A DNA stretch of 64,000 nucleotides from the NCBI RefSeq assembly GCF_023091745.1, contig NC_068928.1, positions 14,588,001 through 14,652,000 on the forward strand, given 5' to 3'. This DNA comes from Budorcas taxicolor. Its lineage: Eukaryota; Chordata; Mammalia; Artiodactyla; Bovidae. The stretch's first letter is position 1, and every line of letters begins with the position of its first letter. Under the pieces are notes generated by a model. That model was not told the DNA's origin and made no database searches. It saw nothing but the letters and a program-made list of their open reading frames with translations. The translations under genes and the position numbers were made by a program. Shown here piece after piece: positions 11,701 through 23,700 of this stretch.

Positions 11701-14700
11701 GTTCTTGGAAAATGATATTTCTGAGAAAGCTGAAAGACTGTATAAATGTGAATTTATCTGTATTTAGGAGGTTTTCTCAAGTATTACACAGGCATTGTTA
11801 ATGTCAAGTTTACTATTTTACCATCTCGAATAAACACCAGACATCTTTGGATTTGGTTAATTTATATAAAGCTCTTTCTTTTGTACAAAGCAGAGAGGCT
11901 CCAAAGCCTGTAACAAAAGGCAGAAATGAGCTTCAAGGCCCTAAGATGAAGTCAAAGACATCACTAATTTAATGGCAGTCACCCTGCAGTGTCTGTAATT
12001 AGCCCTACATGATTAAGAAGTGGCAATTTCTACTCAAAATGGCCCCCTGTAGATGACCTATTATACATTAATGTGAAAATGACTTCCTGTGTCCAACCTA
12101 AATGCTTTGATTCAAAAAGATGACCAATTTCTGCCCTTAGTACCAAGACATGCCTGATCAGTGATGGACAACCTCCCATTCACTTTTCATGGACAGATGG
12201 TGAGCCACGGCCTGCCCTTAGCTCCACATGATCATATGAATGCTTCTTCAGACTAACTGTAATGGGGTCAAGTGAAAGCTTAGAGACTTGGGAAAACAGC
12301 ATGCTCATTGGAGAAATGAAGAAAACTGGGGTACAAGGGGTAGGACAAGACACCTCTGTTTTCTGCGAAATGAATTTTACAATATCCTTTAACTCAACTA
12401 CTGCTGGTCAACTGCTCCATTAAAAGATAATCAAGCAGATAATTCTCAATAATGTTTACATGAATCAATAATCAGATAAGAAAATTATCTTAATTTTTAG
12501 CTTCAGGCCTTCTTCATGTTTGAGTTCACCGACTGTAAAACATCTGTGTTTGAATCAAGTGTCAGAAAGTAGCCTGACTCTAGCTGTTTTCTTGGCTGTA
12601 TTTTTTTCAGAGTTGTGTAGTATAGTCTAAAAACAACTTATTTGGTAATGCTGTCTGCTTTACAGTATTCCATTAAGTTATTCAAATGCCTTATCTATCC
12701 ATCAAACTTCTTGTCCTTAAAATGGATTCCTGACATTTCTAAAATTAACTACTGTCAGAGGAAAGAAGAACTTTGCATTTAACATGTAGTAAATTATGTG
12801 CTCTGATCACTTAACAGGTAATGTACTGGCAACTACTCTAGGTTCACATTTGTGGTCTCAATTTAGAACTGGGATTCAAGGAGTGTACTAGGTACATACC
12901 TCAACTGTACTAATTACAATATTTACCATATCTAATCCTCCAATTGTGCTTGTTTTTGACATGAAATAAAGTTCACCAGAACAAAAAGTAAAAAATAAAA
13001 ATATAAATAAAGATGACAACTCAGAACTAGGCAAAATAAAAGAGTTTCAAATTTTGAAATATACAACTGTAAAGAGATGAAAGAGGAAATGGTAAATTGA
13101 ATATCTGAATAGTCTGCTAAAATCAGCCTGTTTTCAAATTCAATTAAGAACATCACTGGATCATGATGGATTGATTATCATTATACTAGTCACATCAGAA
13201 AAAGTACTTCGATTTTTGTACTTCGATTTCTGTGTATCCAGCTTGGGGCCACATTCCTGAAATGAGAACCCTCCCGACGAAGACCAAAAATATTATATAA
13301 TTAAGGAAGTAGCTTTAGCACTTTAAAATTACTTTAAGAGAAAGCAACCAATCTAGAAGGCAGAACAGCACACATAAGGATCTTTGTCAAAGCATCTACG
13401 ATCTCTACAGGGTACTTCCATTTGAAAGCTGAAATTAAGTCCCTCAGAAGGAAGTACTGTGAGACTCAATGTCACTTTCAGAGAGGCATGTCCTTCATTC
13501 ACACTGAAGAGTCTAATCTAAGTTCAATTTTCATGAATTACCATTAAAACAAAAGTCAGTCAACTCATTTAAAAGCCATACAACCAGTTCTAATTCAGCT
13601 GCTGCTGCTGCTAAATTGCTTCAGTCGCGTCCGACTCTATGCGACCCCATAGACGGCAGCCCACAAGCCTCCCCCGTCCCTGGGATTCTCCAGGCAAGAA
13701 CACTGGAGTGGGTTGCCATTTCCTTCTCCAACGCATGAAAGTGAAAAGTGAAAGTGAAGTTGCTCAGTCATGTCCGACTCTTTAGCGACCCCATGGACTG
13801 CAGCCCACCAGGCTCCTCTGTCCATGGGATTTTCCAGGCAAGAGTACTGGAGTGGGGTGCCACTGCCTTCTCCTCTAATTCAGCAGAATATGTAAAAGAA
13901 GTACTGCTTCCAGTTTTTTTAACAGAATCTAAAGACTGTACTCTTTACATTCAAAACCTCCCCAAATGAACCTTCTTGGGAGAAGTTTTACACTTTCCAA
14001 GAATTTAAAACAATTTACACTTTCCAAGAATTTAAAACAAGACAAATCAACTCCATGCTTTTTCCAGATTTCTTACCTGTGTTGCCAAACTCAAGACCTG
14101 CTGCACCAGCTCCTGTGTTTCCGATGGTTTCTTGAGAAACAGCTTCACTATGGCAGTGAGCAGAGTGAGCTGTACCTAAACAAATTTAATAGATGAAGTG
14201 AAAGATATCCGTATTATTCCACACCACCAATTCCAAAGTGGTGTTTCCCCAAACATGACTGACTGACTTACTACAAGGCCTTTCTGGTTTTGATTAATAG
14301 ACAAAGGTTGAAAACTCCGCCAGTATCAACAATAGCAGTCAAAGGTTTTCATCAACTGAAAACTCACTAGACTCCTACCTCCAAATTGCATTTTTCGCAT
14401 CAAAAACTGCCTGTTTGTTTATGCCTCAGATAATCATCTATATTTCTTAAAGTATATGCTAACATGCGGATGGCAATAAAACTGGTTCCTGACCAAATTC
14501 TTTATTATTTACTTCCACCGAAAGCTGCAACTTTTGGGGGAACTGAAGAATCGTTTATCATACTGAGGCAAGAGCCAAGACCATAGAATTATACTAGATC
14601 ACAGTCAATTAAGAGTGGCTTGCTGAACCATGAAATTACTGGCTTGTATGTATTCCTTGTCAGGGCCTATTAAAATTACTATGATAGAATACATTTATGA

Positions 14701-17700
14701 ACTTCAATTTGCAGTGAGTATGAACACCAAGGGGAAAAGGTTTAATAATTTATCTGCTTCTCTGGGCCTGACTCAAAGGTCTCTCAAGGTCTCTCAATTT
14801 TGGTAGAGGACAGATAGAAGGTGGGAAGGAAGATTCTTTCAAAATGCACATGCCAGCCTTCACCCCGACAAAAACTCCAGCTGTAACCGAGCCACAACCA
14901 TTATTGACAGTAATGGGGAATCATCTTTAGGTGACAGAAAATTATAATTAACTATCGCTCTAAGACAGTAGTTGTCAAAGCATGGTTCTGGAACAGCAGT
15001 ATTGTTCTAAGCCAGTAGTTGTCAAAGCATGGTTCTGGAACAGCAACAGCAGCAGAAGCATCACCACTCTGAACCTTGTAAAAATGAACCATCTCAGGCC
15101 TACTGAGTCAGAAACTCTAGTGTGGGTTCCAGCAACCTGTAGCTTTAACAGAGATTAAATACCAGTGCTTAGGTGTTTCTACAGCTCATTAAAGTTTGAG
15201 AACCACTAGTGTAAGCTAAATAGGCTTGTTCCAACAGACGTCAGCACAACTGAAAAAGCTCACCCCTTTTGCTTTCGGGAAAAAAATGAACATATACACA
15301 CATATATACATACCACACATATACACACTATATATACACTACAGACTATATATATATACACATATATATATAAGTTCAGACACACAAAACTGCCTAACCT
15401 TTACCTTTCCTGAAATCCTCCCCCAAACATCTATTTCATTAGGTGTAGAAGAGAACTTACTTGGGTGCTTTCATCATGAAAACCCTCCAGGAAGCTCTCT
15501 AGTAACTCATCAGCATTGTCAATTCTTTCAGCATATTCTCCCACAATCCAAATCATAGCTGCTCGAGCGTCTGGCTCATCCAGTGAATCTAAGTTTTCAC
15601 ACAGTGTGGCAATGATACTTTCGTATCTGATGTAACAAAATGGACTATGGTTACTGAGAGCAGAACTGAGAACTGTATTTAACAATGAAGACTAAAAGCA
15701 AAACCATGGACAAGGTATCCACACTTAATCAAGAAATTTAGAAACCCAACCCCTCTTTCCTGACAGAGTGGTAAAAGCATATCCTTTTCCCAAAAATACC
15801 ATTTCTAAAATTAAAATATATATATATATAAAACACTTAATAAACCACTACCTTGTTAAAATATTTCTTCTAATTTTGAGTCCACCATTAAACTAACTTA
15901 ATTGTAAGTCACTTCATTTCATATGATCTTTAAAGATTAGTCAGAAGCCTCAGCACAACCTATCTCTATGATTATAAGATAAAATGACATTTAGGGTGCT
16001 TATATGATCTGCTCTTTTTTTCAATTGGAGGGTAACTGCATTACAGTGTTGTGATTTCTGCCACACAACAACGCGAATCAGTCTTAAATTATACATATAT
16101 CTCCTCCCCCTTGAATCTGCTTATTTCACTCTTTCAGATTCTTTAATTGCTTGCCTTCAAAAGCAAATCTGAAAAAGTATATGTTTCACAAACTAAGACC
16201 TCAACATGAAAATTTTCTGTGGAGTGAAAATGTAGATTTTGCATATCTTAATGGAAGCAGCTACCATACTTGAGAAAAGGTCTAAAACTCTGATAATTTA
16301 TTGTTACATGTTCTATAATTTTCTAAAAGTACTAGGTAACATACAAAGTGAATAGTGAAGCTGTCACCTTCCTGGATTTTACAATAGGGTGGCCATATTA
16401 TTCAAACTGAGACATTTCTGAGAGTGAAAAGGGGGCACATTTATTAATTACGTTTGGTAAGAAGCATAAAATGGATTATGCCTAGACATGAGTATCCTAT
16501 TTAATAGTAACTTCATCACCAAAGAACCTGGTTAACTTCAAAAATATGTCAACTGACAATGCATATTCAGACAGAGCTTCAATTCTTCTAAAAGTGATAA
16601 AACAGTAAAAATGAGATTTTAATCCTCGTGCTCACAAACTTACACGTTTCTGATTTTTAATAGAGCATTTAATTATGACCAAATAATTCTTACCTAGCCA
16701 GTCTCAAAGTGCTTTACTTAAACATTTCCTAAATGAACTGAGGAAGAGGGGCAGAAGTATTTGGACATACTTGTTGGGGTATTTGCGGAAGATGTCCCTG
16801 ATGACAACAATCGCCTCTTGGACCACATAATTTACTTTGGTTTGGATGAGATCAAGCAACGTGCTCACACAGCGCTCTGCAGATTGCTACAATGAAGAAC
16901 ATAATGAGAAGTCAGATATCTACCCAATAACACAACCTCAACAAAAAAAAATGGGGGTGGGGGGAGAGAACATCCAGGTACATCAACTAAACTAGATTAA
17001 AAGATGAGGCACTTAATTTGATCATACTGTATTAGACACAGGGTTAAAAAAAAAAAGACACAGGGTTATCTGATGGAGATGTACAGAAGTTCAAGATACA
17101 CCCCAAATTTTACTCATTACAAAAGAGTCAGTTCAAGTGAACAAAATCATCTTGGATAGCCAGGATGACAGAAAAGAGAAGATAGCATAAGTCAAGGTAT
17201 GAGGAAAGAGTAAGAATGACAGAATACACCGGAGTAGGAGGTCTTTATCTGCAGTTCATGAATGAGCAAGACAGAGGGCATCTTTAAACTTCTTGAAATG
17301 AAACTGCCAAATTTCATTTGTGCAGACAAGCATATTTCCCAGGAAGAGAGTCCACAGTTTTCACTGTATTTTCAGTTATCTGTGACTCAAAAAACTGTTA
17401 AGGAAAATTTGCCATCTTTTGGGCTATGTAACTGAAAGTTTATGGACTTAGATAAATTGCAATTTTCCATAGCCTATGGTTCAGTTATAAAACAGAATTT
17501 AATCTATATATTAGTCTTTTATTAATGTATTGAAACAATAAATGATAGTTTTTAAAAGAAGAAAGGTAGCAGAAGAGAGATCCTAAAATCCAAGAACTGA
17601 TTTTTCATGTATTATATACCATGATGAGTAATTCCATTATATGCCTCCTGATAAGATACAACAGGAAGTACACAGCATGACCTAAGAGGAATCCTTACCA

Positions 17701-20700
17701 AAAACAATGAACATGAATATTACCAAACCTCTAGATTTAACTGTCTAAAGGGGATGAAGCAATGAGATAAACATCACTAAAATACAACCAGCCAAATCTA
17801 GACTCTGGAAAATTCTACAAGCCTATCGATCTAGTTCCTTCAATAAATGGCACCCAAATAAATAAGCAAAGACTTAAGAGACATATTAACCAAATTCAAT
17901 GTGTAGTTCTTTTGAGATTTTGATTTGAACATGGCAACTGTATTTAGACATAATTATGGAAAACTGAAAGCGGATTGGATATTTAATGAGATTAAGAATT
18001 AGTGTTAGGAAAAAAAAAAGAATTAGTGTTAGTTGTTAAGTACAGTAGGACTTTTTAGAGGACTTATTAAATATATACCCTGGTCTACAAGTAAGACCAT
18101 ATCTGAAATATCCATTAAAACACAACAGTAACCCACTTCCTTGAAGAAGGGAGAGGAAGTAGATCAATTGGAAACAGCAATGTATTGATATTTATTAAAG
18201 ACAGATGGTGGGTACATGAGAGCTCATAAATCAAGTACATGCCTAAAAATTTCAACATTCTGAGTAATATAAGGAAAGCAAAACTGCATCTTGAGGTTAT
18301 GTATACCAGGTCATATATGATGATTCTGTATTCTTCTATGTAGTTTTTCTCTTTTTGAATTACATCTTAATTCATTTTCAGCTAGTAATTCCTGTGCTAT
18401 TATTACAAGAGCAAAACAGTTGGGAAATTTGAAAGAAATAAAGAAAAGAAAAGAAATTAGAAGTGGTAAACACCAAGGAATGGAAGACTAGGAAGTAGGA
18501 AATTTTAAATATGTAAGTCATGATAAATTATAGAGCACATAAGGGCTGAATTATCAAGTTAGATAGTACAAATTAACTGCTCAGCATAGGACTTGATACA
18601 AAGCAAACATTTACTAAGCCTTTAGTTTTAATATTATAATAAAGATAAAGGCTATCTCCTAGGATGCATCAACATTCAAAAATATTTAAGTCTAGGATAG
18701 TAATTTTCAAGCAAATTATCATCTCACTTATGTTGCTTTTGATAAAATTTTTAGAACTACCATTAAAGCAGTATGGCAGGTATTTTCCTGGTGGTCCAGT
18801 AGTTGAAGAATCTACTTTCTGATGCAGGTTCAATCCCTGGTAGGGGAACTAAGATCCCACATGCCGAAGGGCAACTAAGCCTGCGTGCCACAACTAGAGC
18901 TTTCATGCCACAACTAAGATCTAAAGTAGCCAAAAAAAAAAGTGGTATGGCAGGGGAACAAAAGTAAATATCCAGTCGCTGTACATAAAAAACAAGTCCA
19001 GAAACAAAGGCATTCAGATACATGCAATTTGGTATATGATTTTAAAAAAAGGCAACAATCATAGCTGTAAGGAAAGGATCAAATGTTCTGGTGTTTGATC
19101 CCCATACTCTTTATCTTTAACCAAACCATTTCCATTAAAGTAGAAAATAATGGTGAATTTTTCATAACTTTGAGGTGAACCATAAATTTCTGGGTGTGCC
19201 ACTGAAGATATTATTGAGAGAAAATGGAAGAACTCACAAGGAAGTGCGAACTTCCATGCATCAAGCTGAGGAAAGAAGTGAAGCAAAAGGCAAGGGAAAG
19301 ATATATGCAACTGAAAGCAGACTTCCAGGGCATAGGGAGGAGAGAGAAAAAGGCCTTAAATGAACAATGCAAACAAAGAAAAACAAAAGAATGGTTAAGA
19401 CTAGCGATCTCTTCAAGACAACTGGAGATTCAGGGGAACTTAAAATTATGTCCACGTCACCTCTGGGAGGGAATAGGCATAGGAGAAAGCAGTGTTCTAC
19501 TTTTAACTTCTATTATTTGATGGAGTAAATACATGGTTTTTGTTTCTACAGGACATAAGTTAGTACCTTATCTTGACCTACACAAATCAGAAATGATTCG
19601 CACGCCCTAGAGCTTGTACTCCACAACAAAAGAAGCCACTGCAAGGAGAAGCCCAAGTACTCTAAATACAGAGTGGCCACTACTCGCTGCAACTAGAGGA
19701 AGCCTACACACAGCAACAAAGACCCACTGCAGCCAAAAGTAAAGACAAGGAAGCGAGAAACACCTTAATCTTAGCGACTTCAGATTGGTTCAGTTGTCAC
19801 TCAGTCGTGTCTGACTCTTTGCGACCGCAAGGACCGCAGCACGCCAGGCTTCCCTGACCCATCACCAATTCCCGGAGCTTGCTCAAACTCATGTCCATCG
19901 AGTAGGTGATGTCATCCAACCATCTCATCCTCTGTCATCCCCTTCTCCTCTTGCCTTCAATCTTTCCCAACATCAGGGTCTTTTCCAAGGAGTCAGTTCT
20001 TCACATCAGGTGGCCAAAGTATTGGAGCTTCAACTTCAGCATCAATCCTTCCAATGAATATTCAGGACTGATTTCCTTTAGGATGGACTGGTTGGATCTC
20101 CTTGCAGTCCAAGGGACTCTCAAGAGTCTTCTCCAATACCACAGTTCAAAAGCATCAATTCTTCGGCACTCAGTTTTCTTTATAGTCCAACGCTCATATC
20201 CATACATGACCATTGGAAAAACCATACTTTTGACTAGATGGACCTTTGTTGGCAAAGTAATCTCTCTGCTTTTCAATATGCTGTCTAGGTTGGTCATTGC
20301 TTTTCTTCCAGGAGCAAGTGTCTTTTAATTTCACAGCTGCAGTTATCACCTGCAGTGATTTTGGTGCCCAAAAAATAAAGTCTGCCACTGTTTCCATTGC
20401 GTCCCCATCTATCTGCCATGAAGTAATGGGACCAGACCCAATGATCTTAGTTTCCTGAATGTTGAGTTTTAAGCCAACTTTTTCACTCTCCTCTTTCACT
20501 TTCAAGAGGCTCTTTAGTGCTTCGCTTTCTGCCATAAGGGTGGTGTCTTTATGACTTAGTGACTTAATCTCTCACAAACAAAATCAAATAAATAAATCTC
20601 TCTCAAACAAAATTATTTTATTTGTAAGAAAAGGAGGGCCAGTGTTTATTTCCTCCTTAAAGAAACAAGTGTATACTGTAAATATATACAGCTATGATTT

Positions 20701-23700
20701 GTCAATCATACTTCAATAAAACTGAGAAGGGTGGGGTATGGAGTACAATCTATTAAAAAGGCAATTAAAAAAGTATAGACAAAAAGCATTTAAAAAAAAC
20801 AGTACTAGGAGATTTCTTTTTCAGTGCTCTTTATTGACTCAACAACTTATGCTTAACCTTTAACCTAAACAACTTAATATGACAAAATTATAGTTTTTTC
20901 ACCTCAGGCTACTTAAAGCAACAGAGAGATATCTGTACCTACAGTCATGATTGAAAAAAAAAAAACCACTCCAACTCTTAACAATACCCAAAGTTTACAA
21001 TAGGCCCTGTTCTCTTAGCTAAACACCAAACCAAAATTCTTTTTTTCTCATCTGTCATATCCTTGAAACCAGCTACACATTAAAAAACGGTCAGGTGCCC
21101 TGAGAGGAAGCAGCAGCTCAGTTTGTAAGTTACAGAGAAAGTCTATTACAATTGTGTCGCTGGTTCTTGCCCTTGTCCCACAGATAAGCCAGTTAAAAAC
21201 AAGCAGTCATGACCTCTCCTGCCCCAGTAACTTTGTCTGGACTAGGCAACTCTCCAACTAATAACTTTCATGTTAAAACAGTTTTAGGAAAAGTTCTCAA
21301 GCAAATCCAAGTAACTTGAGATAAGGGAACACTAGCAAAAAGGCAGGATTCTTGAAGGTTGATCTAAAGCTTCCAGAGGAAGTTCATTCCTCACACACTC
21401 TCATATTCCCACCAGGGCATCCTGAGTCAAAGGGAGAACTAAGAGTCACCAGCAGCTCATCTCTTTCAGAAAATGATGGATAACTCTCCCATTAGTTACA
21501 GTAAACAGTACTAACAGCCTCTAAGAACCTAGAGGCTTTACGAACACGTTCCAGTAATTCCAGGGATTAAAAAAAAAAAATCTCTTTTAACACTGGAATG
21601 AGACTTTTTAGAGAGCATTGTCGGAGAGGTTAATAAGGCAATGACATTCAGGAAGTGAAAAGCACAAAATGACTCTTCTACCATCAGAAAAGTTCTGAAA
21701 ATTGTCTATATTACTACCATAAGTAGGCAGCTACTGCTCAGTAAGAAAAGAAAAAGACAAAAGTTAAGTATGTGGAGTGTGGTGGTAAAAAAAAAAAGAT
21801 GGAACACACTAAGATCCAATAAACAGACTTTTCCATTTCTCAGATGGAACAACAGAAGCATGTATATTAAATATCTGAAGCCTCTGAACTGGCAGAACCA
21901 GGAGCAGAAACCAGGATGAATTAACTTCTTGTTATAACAACTAGTCTACTATATGACTTATCTGTGGTAACTATATGAAATAGCACTGACAAAAATAAAA
22001 ATAAGCAAGGCCAATTAGGAACTTGGCTTTCAGAGACACTTTTCACTGACACAGCATCTGTTTCCTTCTGATCCTAGGAAGCACTGGTTGTACTGTACAA
22101 AATATTTTAGAACTATCCTTGTGAAATCATATGGTCCAATCTGACTCAAAGCATTACACACAGTCCAGTAATAAGAACAAATATGGAACTCTGAATCTAC
22201 AATATCACCGTGAACAGAAGCCATCATTAATTTCAACAAATTTTTGAGTGAAGAAAAATAAATGGAAGGGTGATGAAGCAGAGTAATATAAGTTGCAATC
22301 CTTAATATCTACTGGAAGATTTCAATCAAGCTAGAAAAAATCTGCCCTCTAAGACTACAGAGACACCCTTCCAGAGGACTTAACAAGTAACAATTAACTC
22401 CCTGTCCCAAAGCAGAAACTTGCTAGTCAACAGCCCTACCTACATGCACAGAAATCCTGATAACTTTCCTGTTATCTCATTCTTAATGTCAGTGGGCAGC
22501 CGTTTACTATATACATGGTATGTGTGTGCTAAGTCACTTCAGTCATGTCTGACTCTGTGCAACTCTGGACTGTAGCCCACCAGGCTGCTCTGTCCATGGG
22601 ATTCTCAAGGCAAGAATACTGGAGTTGGCTGCCATGCCCTCCTCCAGGGGATTTTCCCAACTCAGGGATCGAACCTGCGTCTCTTACATCTCCTGCACTG
22701 GTAAGCTGTTCTTTACTACTAGCACCACCTTATAAATCTTAATTAAAAAACCATATATGGACATGCAACCATCACTGTAAAATATTTGAGATAATTAAAT
22801 TCAAACTGTAGAAACAAAACCAAAACTATAATCCCCATTCCTACAGATTTAAGGAACTATTGCAACCACAAAAAAAGAATGCTATGAAAAAGTACTGACA
22901 ACAAGAAAGAGCAATGAAGGGAGGCTGTATGGAAAAAGTTGTGCAGAAAATAAGAGAGCAGCCAGTCAGACTGGAACAAGCACTTGAAAGACAGAGGACT
23001 GGAAGACAGAAGGGCCTAGAACAAAGGAAAAGTTTTATAAATTTGGTATTATGCTTGAAAAACTGGAAAAAGATAGGAATGCAATGAAGACATAATGAAA
23101 TTAAAAAAAAAAAAAAAGGCCATTATAAACTTCTGGAAAAAAACCAAGTCTCTATAAGAAGAAAATACAATCACTTGTATTGTGTAGTTTCTACTTATTT
23201 ATAGGCATAATATGCATAGTAAGTTTTGTAAGACTCTAGTTGATAGAACTAGAAATCAAGGTATCTCAACTTATAAAGATAATATAGGAACAAAAACCTC
23301 ATGATTTAAGTACACGGGAGAACAGCGGGGAGAAACAGGAGTGATGGAGCATAAGAACTAATTTATCTCACAGCAGAAAAAGTTAATAGACAATGTCTAC
23401 AAATGGCAAATCAATAAATAAAAGTGTAAGAATAATAGAGATATGGAAGTAATTAAATAACTGTAACTATGAACAGAGTTAAAAACGATTCCCTTAGGAA
23501 AGAAAGAGATGAGGAATAGCTGTTTTTCATTAACAATTCCTTAATATTTTAACAATGTGCTTTATTAGTCTGATAAAGTTAAAAATGTATTTTAAGCAAA
23601 GAGTAAAGAGAATCCCCAGAATCCTATACTACCAAGGAACACTCACCTCCACCTTGATGGCACACCGCCCAATGGCTCGCACAGCTTTGCGCACAAAGTC

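Larger units (their letters stand above)
7447..14076. other. AP2B1 intron 12
   Basis: A 6.6 kb AT-rich intron. Recognised: a MER5A-like remnant (10030-10175), a Bov-tA (10450-10606), a BOV-A2 (13600-13873) and a 27-bp tandem duplication (13987-14040). In 7450-10030 and 10610-13585 I see no gene, RNA gene or confidently named repeat. Confidence 0.7.
14176..15460. other. AP2B1 intron 11
   Basis: Holds a MER5A element (14963-15212) and an imperfect TA/CA microsatellite (15290-15375). No other feature recognised. Confidence 0.7.
16887..23646. other. AP2B1 intron 9
   Basis: A 6.8 kb intron with two A-run/direct-repeat scars (17034-17068, 17994-18032), CHR-2 SINEs, a BovB ORF fragment (19215-19450), a minus-strand BovB (19780-20547), an L1 tail (about 20670-20735) and a Bov-tA (22527-22733). 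In 18035-18775, 20740-22520 and 22740-23640 I see nothing recognisable. Confidence 0.7.

Noticed and set aside
19906..20328. A 140-residue plus-strand open frame
   Set aside because: It is the antisense shadow of the minus-strand BovB ORF2 remnant.
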